Of a stretch of 64,000 nucleotides of DNA, positions 30,965-39,113 are shown one piece after another. The translations under genes were made by a program, and so were the position numbers. This DNA comes from Orbaceae bacterium ESL0721. GTDB lineage: Bacteria; Pseudomonadota; Gammaproteobacteria; Enterobacterales; Orbaceae. The stretch lies in NCBI GenBank assembly GCA_029433365.1, contig JAQTHZ010000002.1:744001-808000 (forward strand). Reading direction: 5' to 3'. The stretch's first letter is position 1. Each line of letters begins with the position of its first letter. The notes under the pieces were generated by a model. The model made no database searches. It had not been told where the DNA came from and saw only the letters and a program-made list of their open reading frames with translations.

Positions 30965-31531
30965 ATGTTACTCATTTTTAATTTCGATAATTCAAATGTT
31001 GCCGAAAAAATAGAGCTATTTGAACGGGCACTCAGTATAACATTACCTGCCGTATATGCTGATTTTCTAAAAAAATATAATGGTGGATACACCCCTAAAA
31101 CAAGTTTTGATATAAATGGTGAAAGCAGTGATATACGATACTTCTATGGTTTTGAAGAGCAGAAAAAATACTGTGATTTTTCTTATTTAATGAACAGAAA
31201 TAGTTTTACTTCTGCAATAGAAAATGGTTATCTGCCGATAGCTGAGGATAGCTACGGTAATTATATTGTTATCGGTACTAGTGAGTTAAACTATGGGAAG
31301 ATCTCATTTTGGGATCACGAAATAGATACCTATAACTACTTATGCCCAAACTTTAAAGATTTTATTTCACAAATTGAGAGTCATGAATATGTGCCACGCT
31401 CTATAGAAGAAAGAATTCAGGGAATGAAGGAGAGAAATGGTGATGCGCAGGTTGATGACAGTTTAATAAAATTATGGCAAGCAGAAATAGATAAATATGC
31501 AAATCTAAAACAGGAAAAAGTGGAGCTATAA
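30965..31531 (+). CDS. SUKH (SMI1/KNR4) family immunity protein
   Basis: 188 residues; AGAGGAGA precedes ATG 30965, 12 bp after the toxin stop. SUKH features: an N-terminal helix then LPAVYADFLKKYNGGYTP, FYGFEE, a central GYLPIAEDSYGNYIVIG and GKISFWDHE, then an acidic helical tail. SUKH proteins are the usual partners of HNH/EndoVII toxin tips and are thought to block the nuclease by binding. Cytoplasmic, with no signal peptide. The tail after residue 140 (RSIEERIQGMKERNGD) is extra to the core fold. Confidence 0.85.
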   Translation: MLLIFNFDNSNVAEKIELFERALSITLPAVYADFLKKYNGGYTPKTSFDINGESSDIRYFYGFEEQKKYCDFSYLMNRNSFTSAIENGYLPIAEDSYGNYIVIGTSELNYGKISFWDHEIDTYNYLCPNFKDFISQIESHEYVPRSIEERIQGMKERNGDAQVDDSLIKLWQAEIDKYANLKQEKVEL

Positions 31532-31643
31532 TATAGATCTAGATAGTAAATTGCAATCTACTAACTATTTTTGTGATATTAATCTTATAAAAAAATTCAA
31601 ATTAAATAACCTCTTAATTTTTGAGGGTAGCGAGGCTGATTAA

Positions 31644-32990
31644 GCTACTCCTCAAAAATACCGACTCAAAGCCAAAAAATTAACCTATCAACATGTTGAG
31701 TTAAAACCAGCAGAGGGGTTCTATCTCAAGTTCCATAAAGACCATAAATATGCCATTACATCGATTAGTGAAGGGCATCGGTTTATTGGTCGATTTAATC
31801 CGCAGGGTCTCGCAGATATTAAAGTACCCCAAAAGTGGGCACATATTGATGATTGGCAACTTGAGACAAGTGCGGTTGATGTCTCTTTTATTGATGAATA
31901 TTTTAGCCATATCGAGCCACAAAACCTTACTAATGCAGCCGAAGGGGCAGCGGTAGGTCACTCACTACTTGGCGCATCTGGCGGTCTGATTGGTGGTATA
32001 ACCGGTTACCTTTATGGCGATACCATCAAATCGACCTACACTAAATATGAAAACCAGATTCTAGGTGGCGCACAAGTAGCTGGTGGTCTACTAACCTTAG
32101 CCGTTGCTGGTACAATTGAAGGGGCATCGCTTGGCACAGGGATGGCTGTTGCGGTTGCTTTAGGGTTTATAGGCAGTGACAATATTGCTGCCGGCATGAG
32201 CCGCATCTTAACAGATGCAGAGGTGACAACACTTGGGGAGGATGCCATTGCTTGGTCGGGACTTGTGCCAAAAGGGTATGAAGGAATTACTTACGGACTG
32301 GTTGATTTAGCCCTTGGCAGCAAAACAATGCTCCTAAATAAAGTACCATCTGCTGCCCACAATATTGTCTCAATCAAATATGCGACCCCAGCAGGGCAGA
32401 AGCCGTCATTAATACGAGATATCAAAGTCTATATTGAAAAACTCTCAAAAAACAGATTAAGGTATCGGCATGTTATAGAACTAAAAGAGCCCACTTTTAA
32501 CCCATTCGGCTCGGTTGGCGCAGCTAATGGAAGTGGTGCTAGTAAACCTGTTAAAAAACCTAATACTGGCGAAGAAAATATTATAAATAAAGTTGAAAGT
32601 GACGTTGTTGATGCTAATAAAATTGATAGACTAGAAGACTTATCAAATAGTAAAGCTAAGCCATCTATAGGAGCTGAAAATGCTGTAGACGGTTCTAAGT
32701 TAAATGCGCAATTAGTTGGTAAAGAAATTGCAGGTGGACATGCATTTGAAAAGCATGTTTTACAACAAGGTGAATTCAACTCATTAGATATTAGAACACG
32801 TAAACAATTTGCGGCACATATAGAAAATATTGTTAGTAATCCAACATCAGTAAAACAATTTAGTGGAGGAAGAACTGCATACTGGGATCAGTCAACAGGA
32901 ACGATTGTTATTAGAAATCCTAAGACTTCTGACGGTGGTACTGCTTTTAGACCTGTAAATGGACGAGATTATTTTGATAACTTGAGGTAA
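31644..32990 (+). CDS. Displaced (orphan) toxin module with RNase-like C-terminal tip
   Basis: An open frame of 448 codons with no N-terminal part and no good start: the first in-frame ATG is at 32142. It starts inside the 48-bp repeat shared with the main toxin and follows the same plan: KAKKLTYQHVELKP, a beta-rich segment, a glycine-rich hydrophobic stretch (GASGGLIGGITGYLYGD), LVPKGYEGITYGLVDLALG, then a linker. The tip (last ~85 residues: GGHAFEKHVLQQGEF, GGRTAYWD, TIVIRNP, GGTAFRP) resembles BECR-fold RNase tips at CdiA C-termini; I am moderately sure of this. It is likely silent storage that recombination at the repeat could fuse onto the upstream toxin. Confidence 0.65.
   Translation, partial: ATPQKYRLKAKKLTYQHVELKPAEGFYLKFHKDHKYAITSISEGHRFIGRFNPQGLADIKVPQKWAHIDDWQLETSAVDVSFIDEYFSHIEPQNLTNAAEGAAVGHSLLGASGGLIGGITGYLYGDTIKSTYTKYENQILGGAQVAGGLLTLAVAGTIEGASLGTGMAVAVALGFIGSDNIAAGMSRILTDAEVTTLGEDAIAWSGLVPKGYEGITYGLVDLALGSKTMLLNKVPSAAHNIVSIKYATPAGQKPSLIRDIKVYIEKLSKNRLRYRHVIELKEPTFNPFGSVGAANGSGASKPVKKPNTGEENIINKVESDVVDANKIDRLEDLSNSKAKPSIGAENAVDGSKLNAQLVGKEIAGGHAFEKHVLQQGEFNSLDIRTRKQFAAHIENIVSNPTSVKQFSGGRTAYWDQSTGTIVIRNPKTSDGGTAFRPVNGRDYFDNLR
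31664..31711 (+). repeat. 48-bp exact direct repeat, copy 2 (start of displaced module)
   Basis: Identical to 29752-29799. Recombination between the copies would delete the nuclease tip and its SUKH gene and install the second tip. Confidence 0.9.
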
Positions 32991-32994
32991 TTAA

Positions 32995-33198
32995 ATGAAA
33001 ATTATAGATATTATAGATAAACATGCAAATATATCGTTATCATACGAAGAGTTGCTCATGTTAAATGCCATTTTTAATGAAGTGTGTAATGGTATAGATG
33101 TTTTTGAGTTTGAAACTAGAATTGGTGCAACAAAAGAAGAAGTTTCTTATTTATTAAGACAAATAGGAAATATTCTCGATAAGATGGAAAAAAATTAA
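32995..33198 (+). CDS. Probable immunity protein for the displaced toxin
   Basis: 67 residues, helical, acidic; starts 4 bp after the toxin stop, with its GAGGT ribosome site inside the toxin's last codons, so the two are translationally coupled. Sequence features: SLSYEELLMLNAIFNEVCNG, EFETRIGATKEEV and a C-terminal helix. No signal peptide. Position and coupling are those of an immunity gene; I do not know a named family for it. Confidence 0.65.
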   Translation: MKIIDIIDKHANISLSYEELLMLNAIFNEVCNGIDVFEFETRIGATKEEVSYLLRQIGNILDKMEKN

Positions 33199-33275
33199 TT
33201 TAGATAGATTCCACGAATATTAGATCTGGGATCATTTTATCTATCTTTAACATAGTACCAGCGAGACCATAAATT

Positions 33276-33599
33276 ATGAAAATTAACAATTTGACAGAAA
33301 TAAGAAATAAAGTTAATCAAAGTATAATGTATAGTTTAATCGATAGAGCTACAAAAAAAATGCGAGGAGTTACAGCTGATTTAAATAAAGATAATATACT
33401 AACAATAAGAATGATTTTTGATAATAAATTATTAGATGAAGAAGAGGAAGAAATGCAGATTGCAAATACAGAAGTTGTAGCAGATTTTTTTAATGATTTT
33501 AAAGATATTTATCTTGATCTCTTAATTGTATCCGAATCAATTAGTATTTATGAAAAGAAAGGAAATTTAGGCTGGTTCTATTTGCGTAAGGAATATTAA
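33276..33599 (+). CDS. Putative further immunity protein
   Basis: 107 residues, start ATG 33276 with a weak ribosome site. Mixed alpha/beta, with an acidic run (LLDEEEEEMQ) near residue 53. Not recognised. Its place after a toxin-immunity pair and directly before a decayed copy of the toxin module fits an orphan immunity gene kept after its own toxin tip was lost. A clear terminator follows. Confidence 0.5.
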   Translation: MKINNLTEIRNKVNQSIMYSLIDRATKKMRGVTADLNKDNILTIRMIFDNKLLDEEEEEMQIANTEVVADFFNDFKDIYLDLLIVSESISIYEKKGNLGWFYLRKEY

Positions 33600-33607
33600 A
33601 TTAATTG

Positions 33608-33638
33608 AAAAGATCCTAAGCCAAATTTAGGATCTTTT
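33608..33638 (+). terminator. Intrinsic terminator after the immunity genes
   Basis: A 12-bp perfect stem (AAAAGATCCTAA/TTAGGATCTTTT) with a 7-nt loop, the T-run being part of the stem. Bidirectional in form. Confidence 0.8.
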
Positions 33639-33639
33639 C

Positions 33640-33838
33640 CTCATCGCCCATGCCATCCTTGGTGCTGCTGGCATGAGCCGCATCTTAACTGATGAGAAGG
33701 TGACAACAGATGATTCCATAGTCAGGACTTGTGCCCAAAGGATATGAAGGCATCACCTACGGACTGGTTGACCTAGCCCTTGGCAGCAAAACAATGCTCC
33801 TAAGTAAAATACTATCCTCAGCCCACAATATCGTCTTT
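33640..33838 (+). pseudogene. Decayed third copy of the toxin module
   Basis: About 200 bp closely similar to the displaced module around 32189-32370: GMSRILTDEKVTT, then in a shifted frame LVPKGYEGITYGLVDLALG, KTMLL and SAHNIV. Frames are broken and both ends are missing. It joins directly to an IS3 OrfB fragment. Confidence 0.75.
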
Positions 33839-33839
33839 T

Positions 33840-34007
33840 AAGACAATTAAAACTGAGTTTGTGAAAAATACAACTTTTAAAAATACCCAAGAGCTACAAC
33901 AACGTTTTTCTGCTTATGCATATTGGTACAAACGATTGCACTCGTCATTAGGATATTTGACACCAATGGCATTTTGTAAACAGATACCCCTTAATTTTGT
34001 TGTATGA
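33840..34007 (+). mobile_element. IS3-family transposase OrfB 3' remnant
   Basis: An open frame ending TGA 34005 reads KTEFVKNTTFKNTQEL, then YWYKRLHSSLGYLTPMAF, the conserved end of the IS3-family DDE integrase (WYN..R.HSSLGYLTP). The 5' part is lost. With the OrfA fragment at 28133 it suggests that an IS3-like element once spanned, or flanked, the toxin cluster. Confidence 0.8.
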
Positions 34008-34057
34008 AAATGGGTAGATATTCCAGAAAAATAACTAACTCTTTAATAATTACTTTC

Positions 34058-34071
34058 AACCCTAAAACATT
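34058..34071 (+). promoter_or_regulatory. 14-mer intergenic motif, copy 7 (locus E)
   Basis: Exact AACCCTAAAACATT, 57 bp before the -35 of locus E, the same distance as at locus C. Confidence 0.6.
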
Positions 34072-34128
34072 TCTATCCTTGCTGCTTAAAGTGATCTTTA
34101 ATTGATATTTTATTTTTAATAAAATCAT

Positions 34129-34157
34129 TGACTTAGTTACATGATATTTATACGATA
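34129..34157 (+). promoter_or_regulatory. Conserved promoter of locus E
   Basis: TTGACT, 17 bp, TACGAT, as at loci A and C. Confidence 0.65.
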
Positions 34158-34332
34158 CATCTGCTAAATTATTCAGCGCTATTTTTTCTGAATAACTCTT
34201 TTACTAAAACTATTTTTTTACCACCTAATTAAGACGTTGAAAAATAGTTTTTGTATTGTTTAAACAGCGTCAATGCAAAGCAATAAAAATAACTATAATA
34301 ATCATTGACATACATAATAGAGGAATTATACA

Positions 34333-35988
34333 ATGCACGCACCAACGCACCAACGCACCAACGCACCAACGCACCAACGCACCAACGCACCAACGCACCA
34401 ACGCACCAACGCACCAACGCACCAACGCACCAACGCACCAACGCACCAACGCACCAACGCACCAACGCACCAACGCACCAACGCACCAACGCACCAACGC
34501 ACCAACGCACCAACGCACCAACGCACCAACGCACCAACGCACCACTAATAAATATAGATCGCCAAAGGGTGTATTACGCCTATTAATCAATAACTCATCT
34601 AAAACGATCCTAAAAAGATCTCTTTTTACTTTAATTTTTACCCCTTTCTTAATCTCATTACCAGCTTACAGTGCACTCACTACTATTGAGACCCAAAATA
34701 TTATCCACGGCACCGTCCCCTATTTAACTTTTGACAATGGTAAAACTAAAGCGACCGATGCATCGTCACTCTTAAGCATAAAACTCTCAGATGGTAGAAT
34801 ATTCGCCCCTGAAAATAATCCATCAACTCCTGATAATCCTATTGAACTACCTGATGGCACTCAATCACTTGCTGATATCCAGATGTTTATGCCAGTTGGT
34901 AAAACATCGATAAGTCTGAATGAGTTAGTTAACGCACCTTATAATTATGGTGTGGATGAGAATGGGGATCTGATAACTGCAACGGGTAACTTAACATTGG
35001 ATTTAAGAGATTCACAAGATATAGAGGTTAACCTGAGAGATAAATTAATACCTTGTAGCCCTTCTGATTATCCCATTAACTATTACTCAATAAATTTGAG
35101 TAATAACGAGGGTAAATTAACGACCAAATATGGTTACCCTAATACCACCTCTTTTAATGCAGCAAATGTGATTTACTACGTTATACCAAAACCCATTGTC
35201 TGTTATATTGCTCAACCTAATGGCATTATTGGAGATGATAGTTTTCCACAAATTGATGGACCTGCTAGCCAGTGGGTCAGACACCGTGGATATTTACCGC
35301 AAAATATTGAAGATCCCGCAACGAATTTTCCTACAACAGGAACCCATGGATTGAATTTTAACTTAATGTTAAGTAATGGGGTAAATTGGCAGAATATAAG
35401 TTACGATAAGAGTCCGAGTAGTTCAGGATTAGATATTGTTTTGAACGGAGAATATTCTTATTTTGGTGGCGTTAATATATTTTTATCGGGTCCCAACGGG
35501 GAACTAATTATGGTCATCCTGATCCGATTAATAATAATCCACCAGAAAGCGCTGTCCCAACCACTTTTACTATCTATTCAGATAAAGCAAAGACCAATAA
35601 GATATACAGTTTTACGATTAGTAAATGGTTTATTTCAAAAATTGATAATAATTATGAAACCTATGATGCTAATTACTGTAATAACCATTACGGCAATCGT
35701 TATCGAATACCAATTGTGAGCGAATTAACTAATGCTAATGGAGATGATTGGCATGGCGGACTAGCTGGTCAACCTAACAATTACCAACGGCGTATTGGTG
35801 GTGGACTCTATACAGAGTGGGGTTATATAGACACGGAATTCTATTCTCATGTTAGTTTTCATGGTACGGTATGGGCTACTAATCCGCAAGGAACTAAGCA
35901 CTATAATGTCGCCCCTTGGGGAGGTGAAATCAATTCTCACAGTAATGAAAGTGAAACAATTCTAGAATTTATTTGCGTCACCCCATAA
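34333..35988 (+). pseudogene. Secreted lectin-like adhesin, locus E: octanucleotide phase-variable, out of frame and with a second frame break
   Basis: AGAGGA precedes ATG 34333, which enters 26 octamers and ends at 34548 (OFF). The protein frame, one over, has KYRSPKG, a signal peptide (LFTLIFTPFLISLPAYSA), and the same mature start as locus C (identical over most of the first 100 residues). It then diverges: the middle domain has NFPTTGTHGLNFNL and SPSSSG. Near 35503 one base is missing: the frame drifts off, while the C-terminal module (YSFTISKWFI, NYCNNHYG, NNYQRRIGGGLYTEWG, FICVTP) continues in another frame to 35988. 27 units would be needed to join the ATG to the signal peptide. A start at TTG 34256 is in the right frame but is not conserved. 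Confidence 0.72.
34337..34544 (+). repeat. Octanucleotide tract E, (ACGCACCA) x 26
   Basis: 208 bp of perfect units starting 1 base after the ATG codon; codes APTHQRTN repeats. This is the longest of the three tracts. Confidence 0.98.
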
Positions 35989-36095
35989 TAATTAATTTGA
36001 TCCAAACAGATCACCAATAAAAGTGCATTTTTATTTGTGATTCTTAAAAACAGCCTCTACAATATCTTTTTTTTGGGAATAAGTAGGTTAGGCAT

Positions 36096-37192
36096 ATGGC
36101 AATTGCAACCATTGAGGTAGATCGTAACGCTATATTGCATAATGTTAACTATTTAAAGCAACTCGCGCCAAGTAGTGAACTTATTGCAATTATTAAAGCG
36201 AACGCCTATGCACATGGTAAATTGGGTGTGGCAAAGCTATTGGCAGATAAAGTGGATGGATTTGGTTTGGCGCGTTTATCTGAAGCCGTTGAAATCCGTA
36301 ATGCCAATATCTCAACGCCGCTCATCTTGTTAGAGGGCTTTTTTCTACATGATGACCTTAACCTACTGATTGATTATAATATTCAGACCGCCATTCACTG
36401 CGATGAACAGATCGACCGTTTACAGTCTGAAGCGGGTCAAAATCTGTTAACCGTCTGGTTTCAGTTAGATACGGGCATGCATCGGTTAGGTTTTCGACCG
36501 GAAGAGGCTATCGAAAAATTTACCGCTCTAGCCAACTGCAAAGTTGTACGTAAGCCGATCAATATAATTAGCCACTTTAGTTCAGCAGATGATCTTACCT
36601 CGTCACAAACCACAAAACAGCTTGCCCAGCTAACCCACTTTTTAGATTCCATTGCGGATAAAACCCTTATTGGCAAATGTTCTATCGCGGCAACAGGGGG
36701 GCTATTAGCTTGGGAGCAGTCACATAAAAATGTCATTAGACCAGGCATTGCACTTTATGGTGTCTCACCATTTGATTACCCAATACCCGAACTAAAACCA
36801 GCGATGACCTTTAAATCAGAACTGATTGTGATAAGGCAACATAAAGCGGGTGAAGCGGTCGGGTATGGTCAGATCTGGACGAGTCCAAAAGATACTAAGC
36901 TTGGAGTAGTTGCAATGGGATATGGTGATGGTTATCCGCGCAATATCCCAGAAAATACCCCAGTATTAATTAACGGTCGACGCGTGCCTATTGTTGGGCG
37001 GGTCTCAATGGATATGATAGTGGTTGATTTAGGTGCAAATTGCCAAGATAGAGCGGGGGATGAAGTGATTTTTGGGGTAAAGGACTCCCTGTTGAAGAGA
37101 TTGCAAAACATACAGGTATTAGTAGTTATGAACTTTTAACCCGCCTCACATCGCGTGCACAAATTCACTATATTAATGATGATATAAATTAA
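36096..37192 (+). pseudogene. alr: Alanine racemase, frameshift near the C-terminus
   Basis: Makes D-alanine for peptidoglycan. The PLP lysine is in AIIKANAYAHG at residue 34; GLARLSEAVEIR, the HRLGFRPEE segment and the catalytic-tyrosine region RPGIALYGVSP follow, then RVSMDM near residue 306. The frame is lost near 37070 at a T-run followed by a G-run (one T short). The true end ([21 protein letters not shown] and on) continues in another frame to TAA 37190. Expected length is about 365 residues. Only the last ~40 residues are affected; the gene works if the missing base is a sequencing error. Confidence 0.85.
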
Positions 37193-37377
37193 TGATTTTA
37201 TAAATAATGACAATATTAAGTATCTGTTAATTGGTAGATCGATTAATTAATAGATCTATGAATTAACAGATACATAGAATAACAGATACATAGAATAATA
37301 GATAAATTGATTAATAGTTATATTGGTCAATAGAGAGTAAGTAATAGACGTTTAATTACATTGATGGTTAATTACCC

Positions 37378-38404
37378 ATGATAAAAAAATAGTACTTTAT
37401 ATTTTTGCGATAACCTTTTTCATCGCTGCCTGCTCGACTGCTATCATCTACCATGCACTAGAAAAATTTAGCAATCAACATCTACATCATACCGACAAAC
37501 CCCGTATGTTTATCTTAAAAAAGGGACGACATTACCGCAATTAGTGACTCAACTAAAACAGGAACAGCTATTTGATAGAACCTATCTGCTCCCATTTCTC
37601 TATAAGTTAGAACCAGAGCTAGCTGCTATAAAGGCGGGTACCTATCAATTTGATTCCCATATGACGGTACATGAATTTTTAACTTTACTGACAACAGGAA
37701 AAGAGAGTCAGTTCACAGTAAAATTTATTGAGGGGAAACGGGTAAAAGATTGGTTATTGGTATTACAAAATAGCCCCTATATTGAGCATACTTTACAAGA
37801 TAAATCGTTAGATGAGATTAGCAAACAACTTGGTATTGATGGATCGATCGAAGGCTGGCTTTCGCCAAATAGTTACCAATATACGATGGGCACCACCGAT
37901 CTGGCTATTTTAAAACGTGCCTATTTAACTATGAAGAGCAATTTACAGAGAATTTGGGATAGCCGTGATCCTGATCTCCCCTACAGCTCCCCTTATGAGA
38001 TGCTGATTTTGGCATCAATAATTGAAAAAGAGACTGGAATTAATGCAGAACGCGCTAAAGTTGCTTCGGTTTTTGTAAATCGACTCAAAGCAAAAATGAG
38101 GTTACAGACTGATCCAACCATTATTTACGGGCTTGGTGATGACTACAATGGTACGATTCGCCGCACACACTTAACTGATGGCAACAATCCTTATAATACT
38201 TACGTAATTACCGGTTTACCACCGACGCCAATTTCTATGCCGAGTATAGCCTCATTAGAAGCGGCCGCGCATCCAGCAAAAACCGACTATCTCTTCTTTG
38301 TTGCTAATGGCAATGGTGGACACACTTTTACCACCGACTATATTAATCATCGACAGGCAGTTAATCATTACCGTAAATTATTACGTAGCCGTAACCAAAA
38401 TTAG
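37378..38404 (+). pseudogene. mltG: Endolytic murein transglycosylase MltG, two N-terminal frameshifts
   Basis: Inner-membrane lytic transglycosylase that ends peptidoglycan strands. From ATG 37378 the membrane anchor (YIFAITFFIAACSTAIIY) is in a different frame, entered by a missing A in the A7 run after the start. A second missing A in the run near 37521 leads to the main frame from 37544. That part is intact: LysM-like region, EGWLSPNSY, catalytic ILASIIEKETG and SVFVNRL, then MRLQTDPTIIYG and the final ANGNGGHTF. The usual neighbours pabC and tmk are absent; alr lies upstream. Confidence 0.85.
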
Positions 38405-38443
38405 ATGGATTGCTTAGGTTAAAAAACAGATTAAGTTATAAGG

Positions 38444-38503
38444 AACCTAATTTAAAACAACCTAATTTAAAACAACTTAATTTAAAACAACTTAATTTAA
38501 AAA
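38444..38503 (+). repeat. Four 15-bp tandem repeats after mltG
   Basis: Four copies of AACCTAATTTAAAAC, two with C-to-T at position 4 and the last with one end change. Intergenic. Confidence 0.85.
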
Positions 38504-38630
38504 AAGTTATTCGAATTAAAAAAGATAATAGCGCAGATAAACATATTTTACCTGCGCTATAGTTAAGTTGAATAAATTGATGTGGATGACTATTAATGGA
38601 TAATCAGATAATAGAACCTAGTTAAATTAT

Positions 38631-39032
38631 TTAATGCAATGTCTGGTTGCTATCTGGTTCACTATCTTCAACACCTTCATCTTCGCCATCTTCAAAATAG
38701 GTGCCCCAACCATCATAACTCACACTAAATTTGGTTGTAAGTTCAATAATTTGCGCGATTTGGCTATTGATAAGATCACCGTCTAGTGGAATTTCAGAGA
38801 GGATATCAAACGAGATGATAGGATTACCGTTCTCATCCACATCCTCTTCTGGATCGGTCGCTTCATAGCCAAGTTTGAAGGCCTCAACTGCTACCTTTTC
38901 TAGCGTATCAAAATTATCAGAAGAGATATGATGTTCGATGAGATAAAGTGCATCGGGATCGCTACCATCAGCAAGGAGATCCTCAATAATGGCTTCTGTC
39001 TCTTGCATGGCAAGAAAAATTTGCTCTTTCAT
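38631..39032 (-). CDS. rraB: Ribonuclease E inhibitor RraB
   Basis: Small acidic regulator that binds RNase E and alters its activity. 133 residues from ATG 39032, preferred to 39053 because AAAGG precedes it. Conserved core [17 protein letters not shown] near residue 19, [19 protein letters not shown] near 45, then [16 protein letters not shown] and an acidic tail. Intact, although it lies in the frameshift-rich half. It is divergent from rnm with an 81-bp shared promoter region. Confidence 0.92.
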   Translation of the reverse strand: MKEQIFLAMQETEAIIEDLLADGSDPDALYLIEHHISSDNFDTLEKVAVEAFKLGYEATDPEEDVDENGNPIISFDILSEIPLDGDLINSQIAQIIELTTKFSVSYDGWGTYFEDGEDEGVEDSEPDSNQTLH

Positions 39033-39113
39033 AGTATACCTTTTAGTGATCACGTTATTTGTGTGGTATATTACACGCTTATATGCCGTTTTATAAATAG
39101 TTTCGAGAAAAAA

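Noticed and set aside
34256-34333. TTG 34256 as the true start of locus E, which would make it ON
   Set aside because: No Shine-Dalgarno sequence, not conserved at A or C, and the conserved ATG with AGAGGA lies downstream.
23489-34544. Octamer tracts as CRISPR arrays
   Set aside because: There are no spacers; the units are 8 bp and head to tail, and no cas genes are present.
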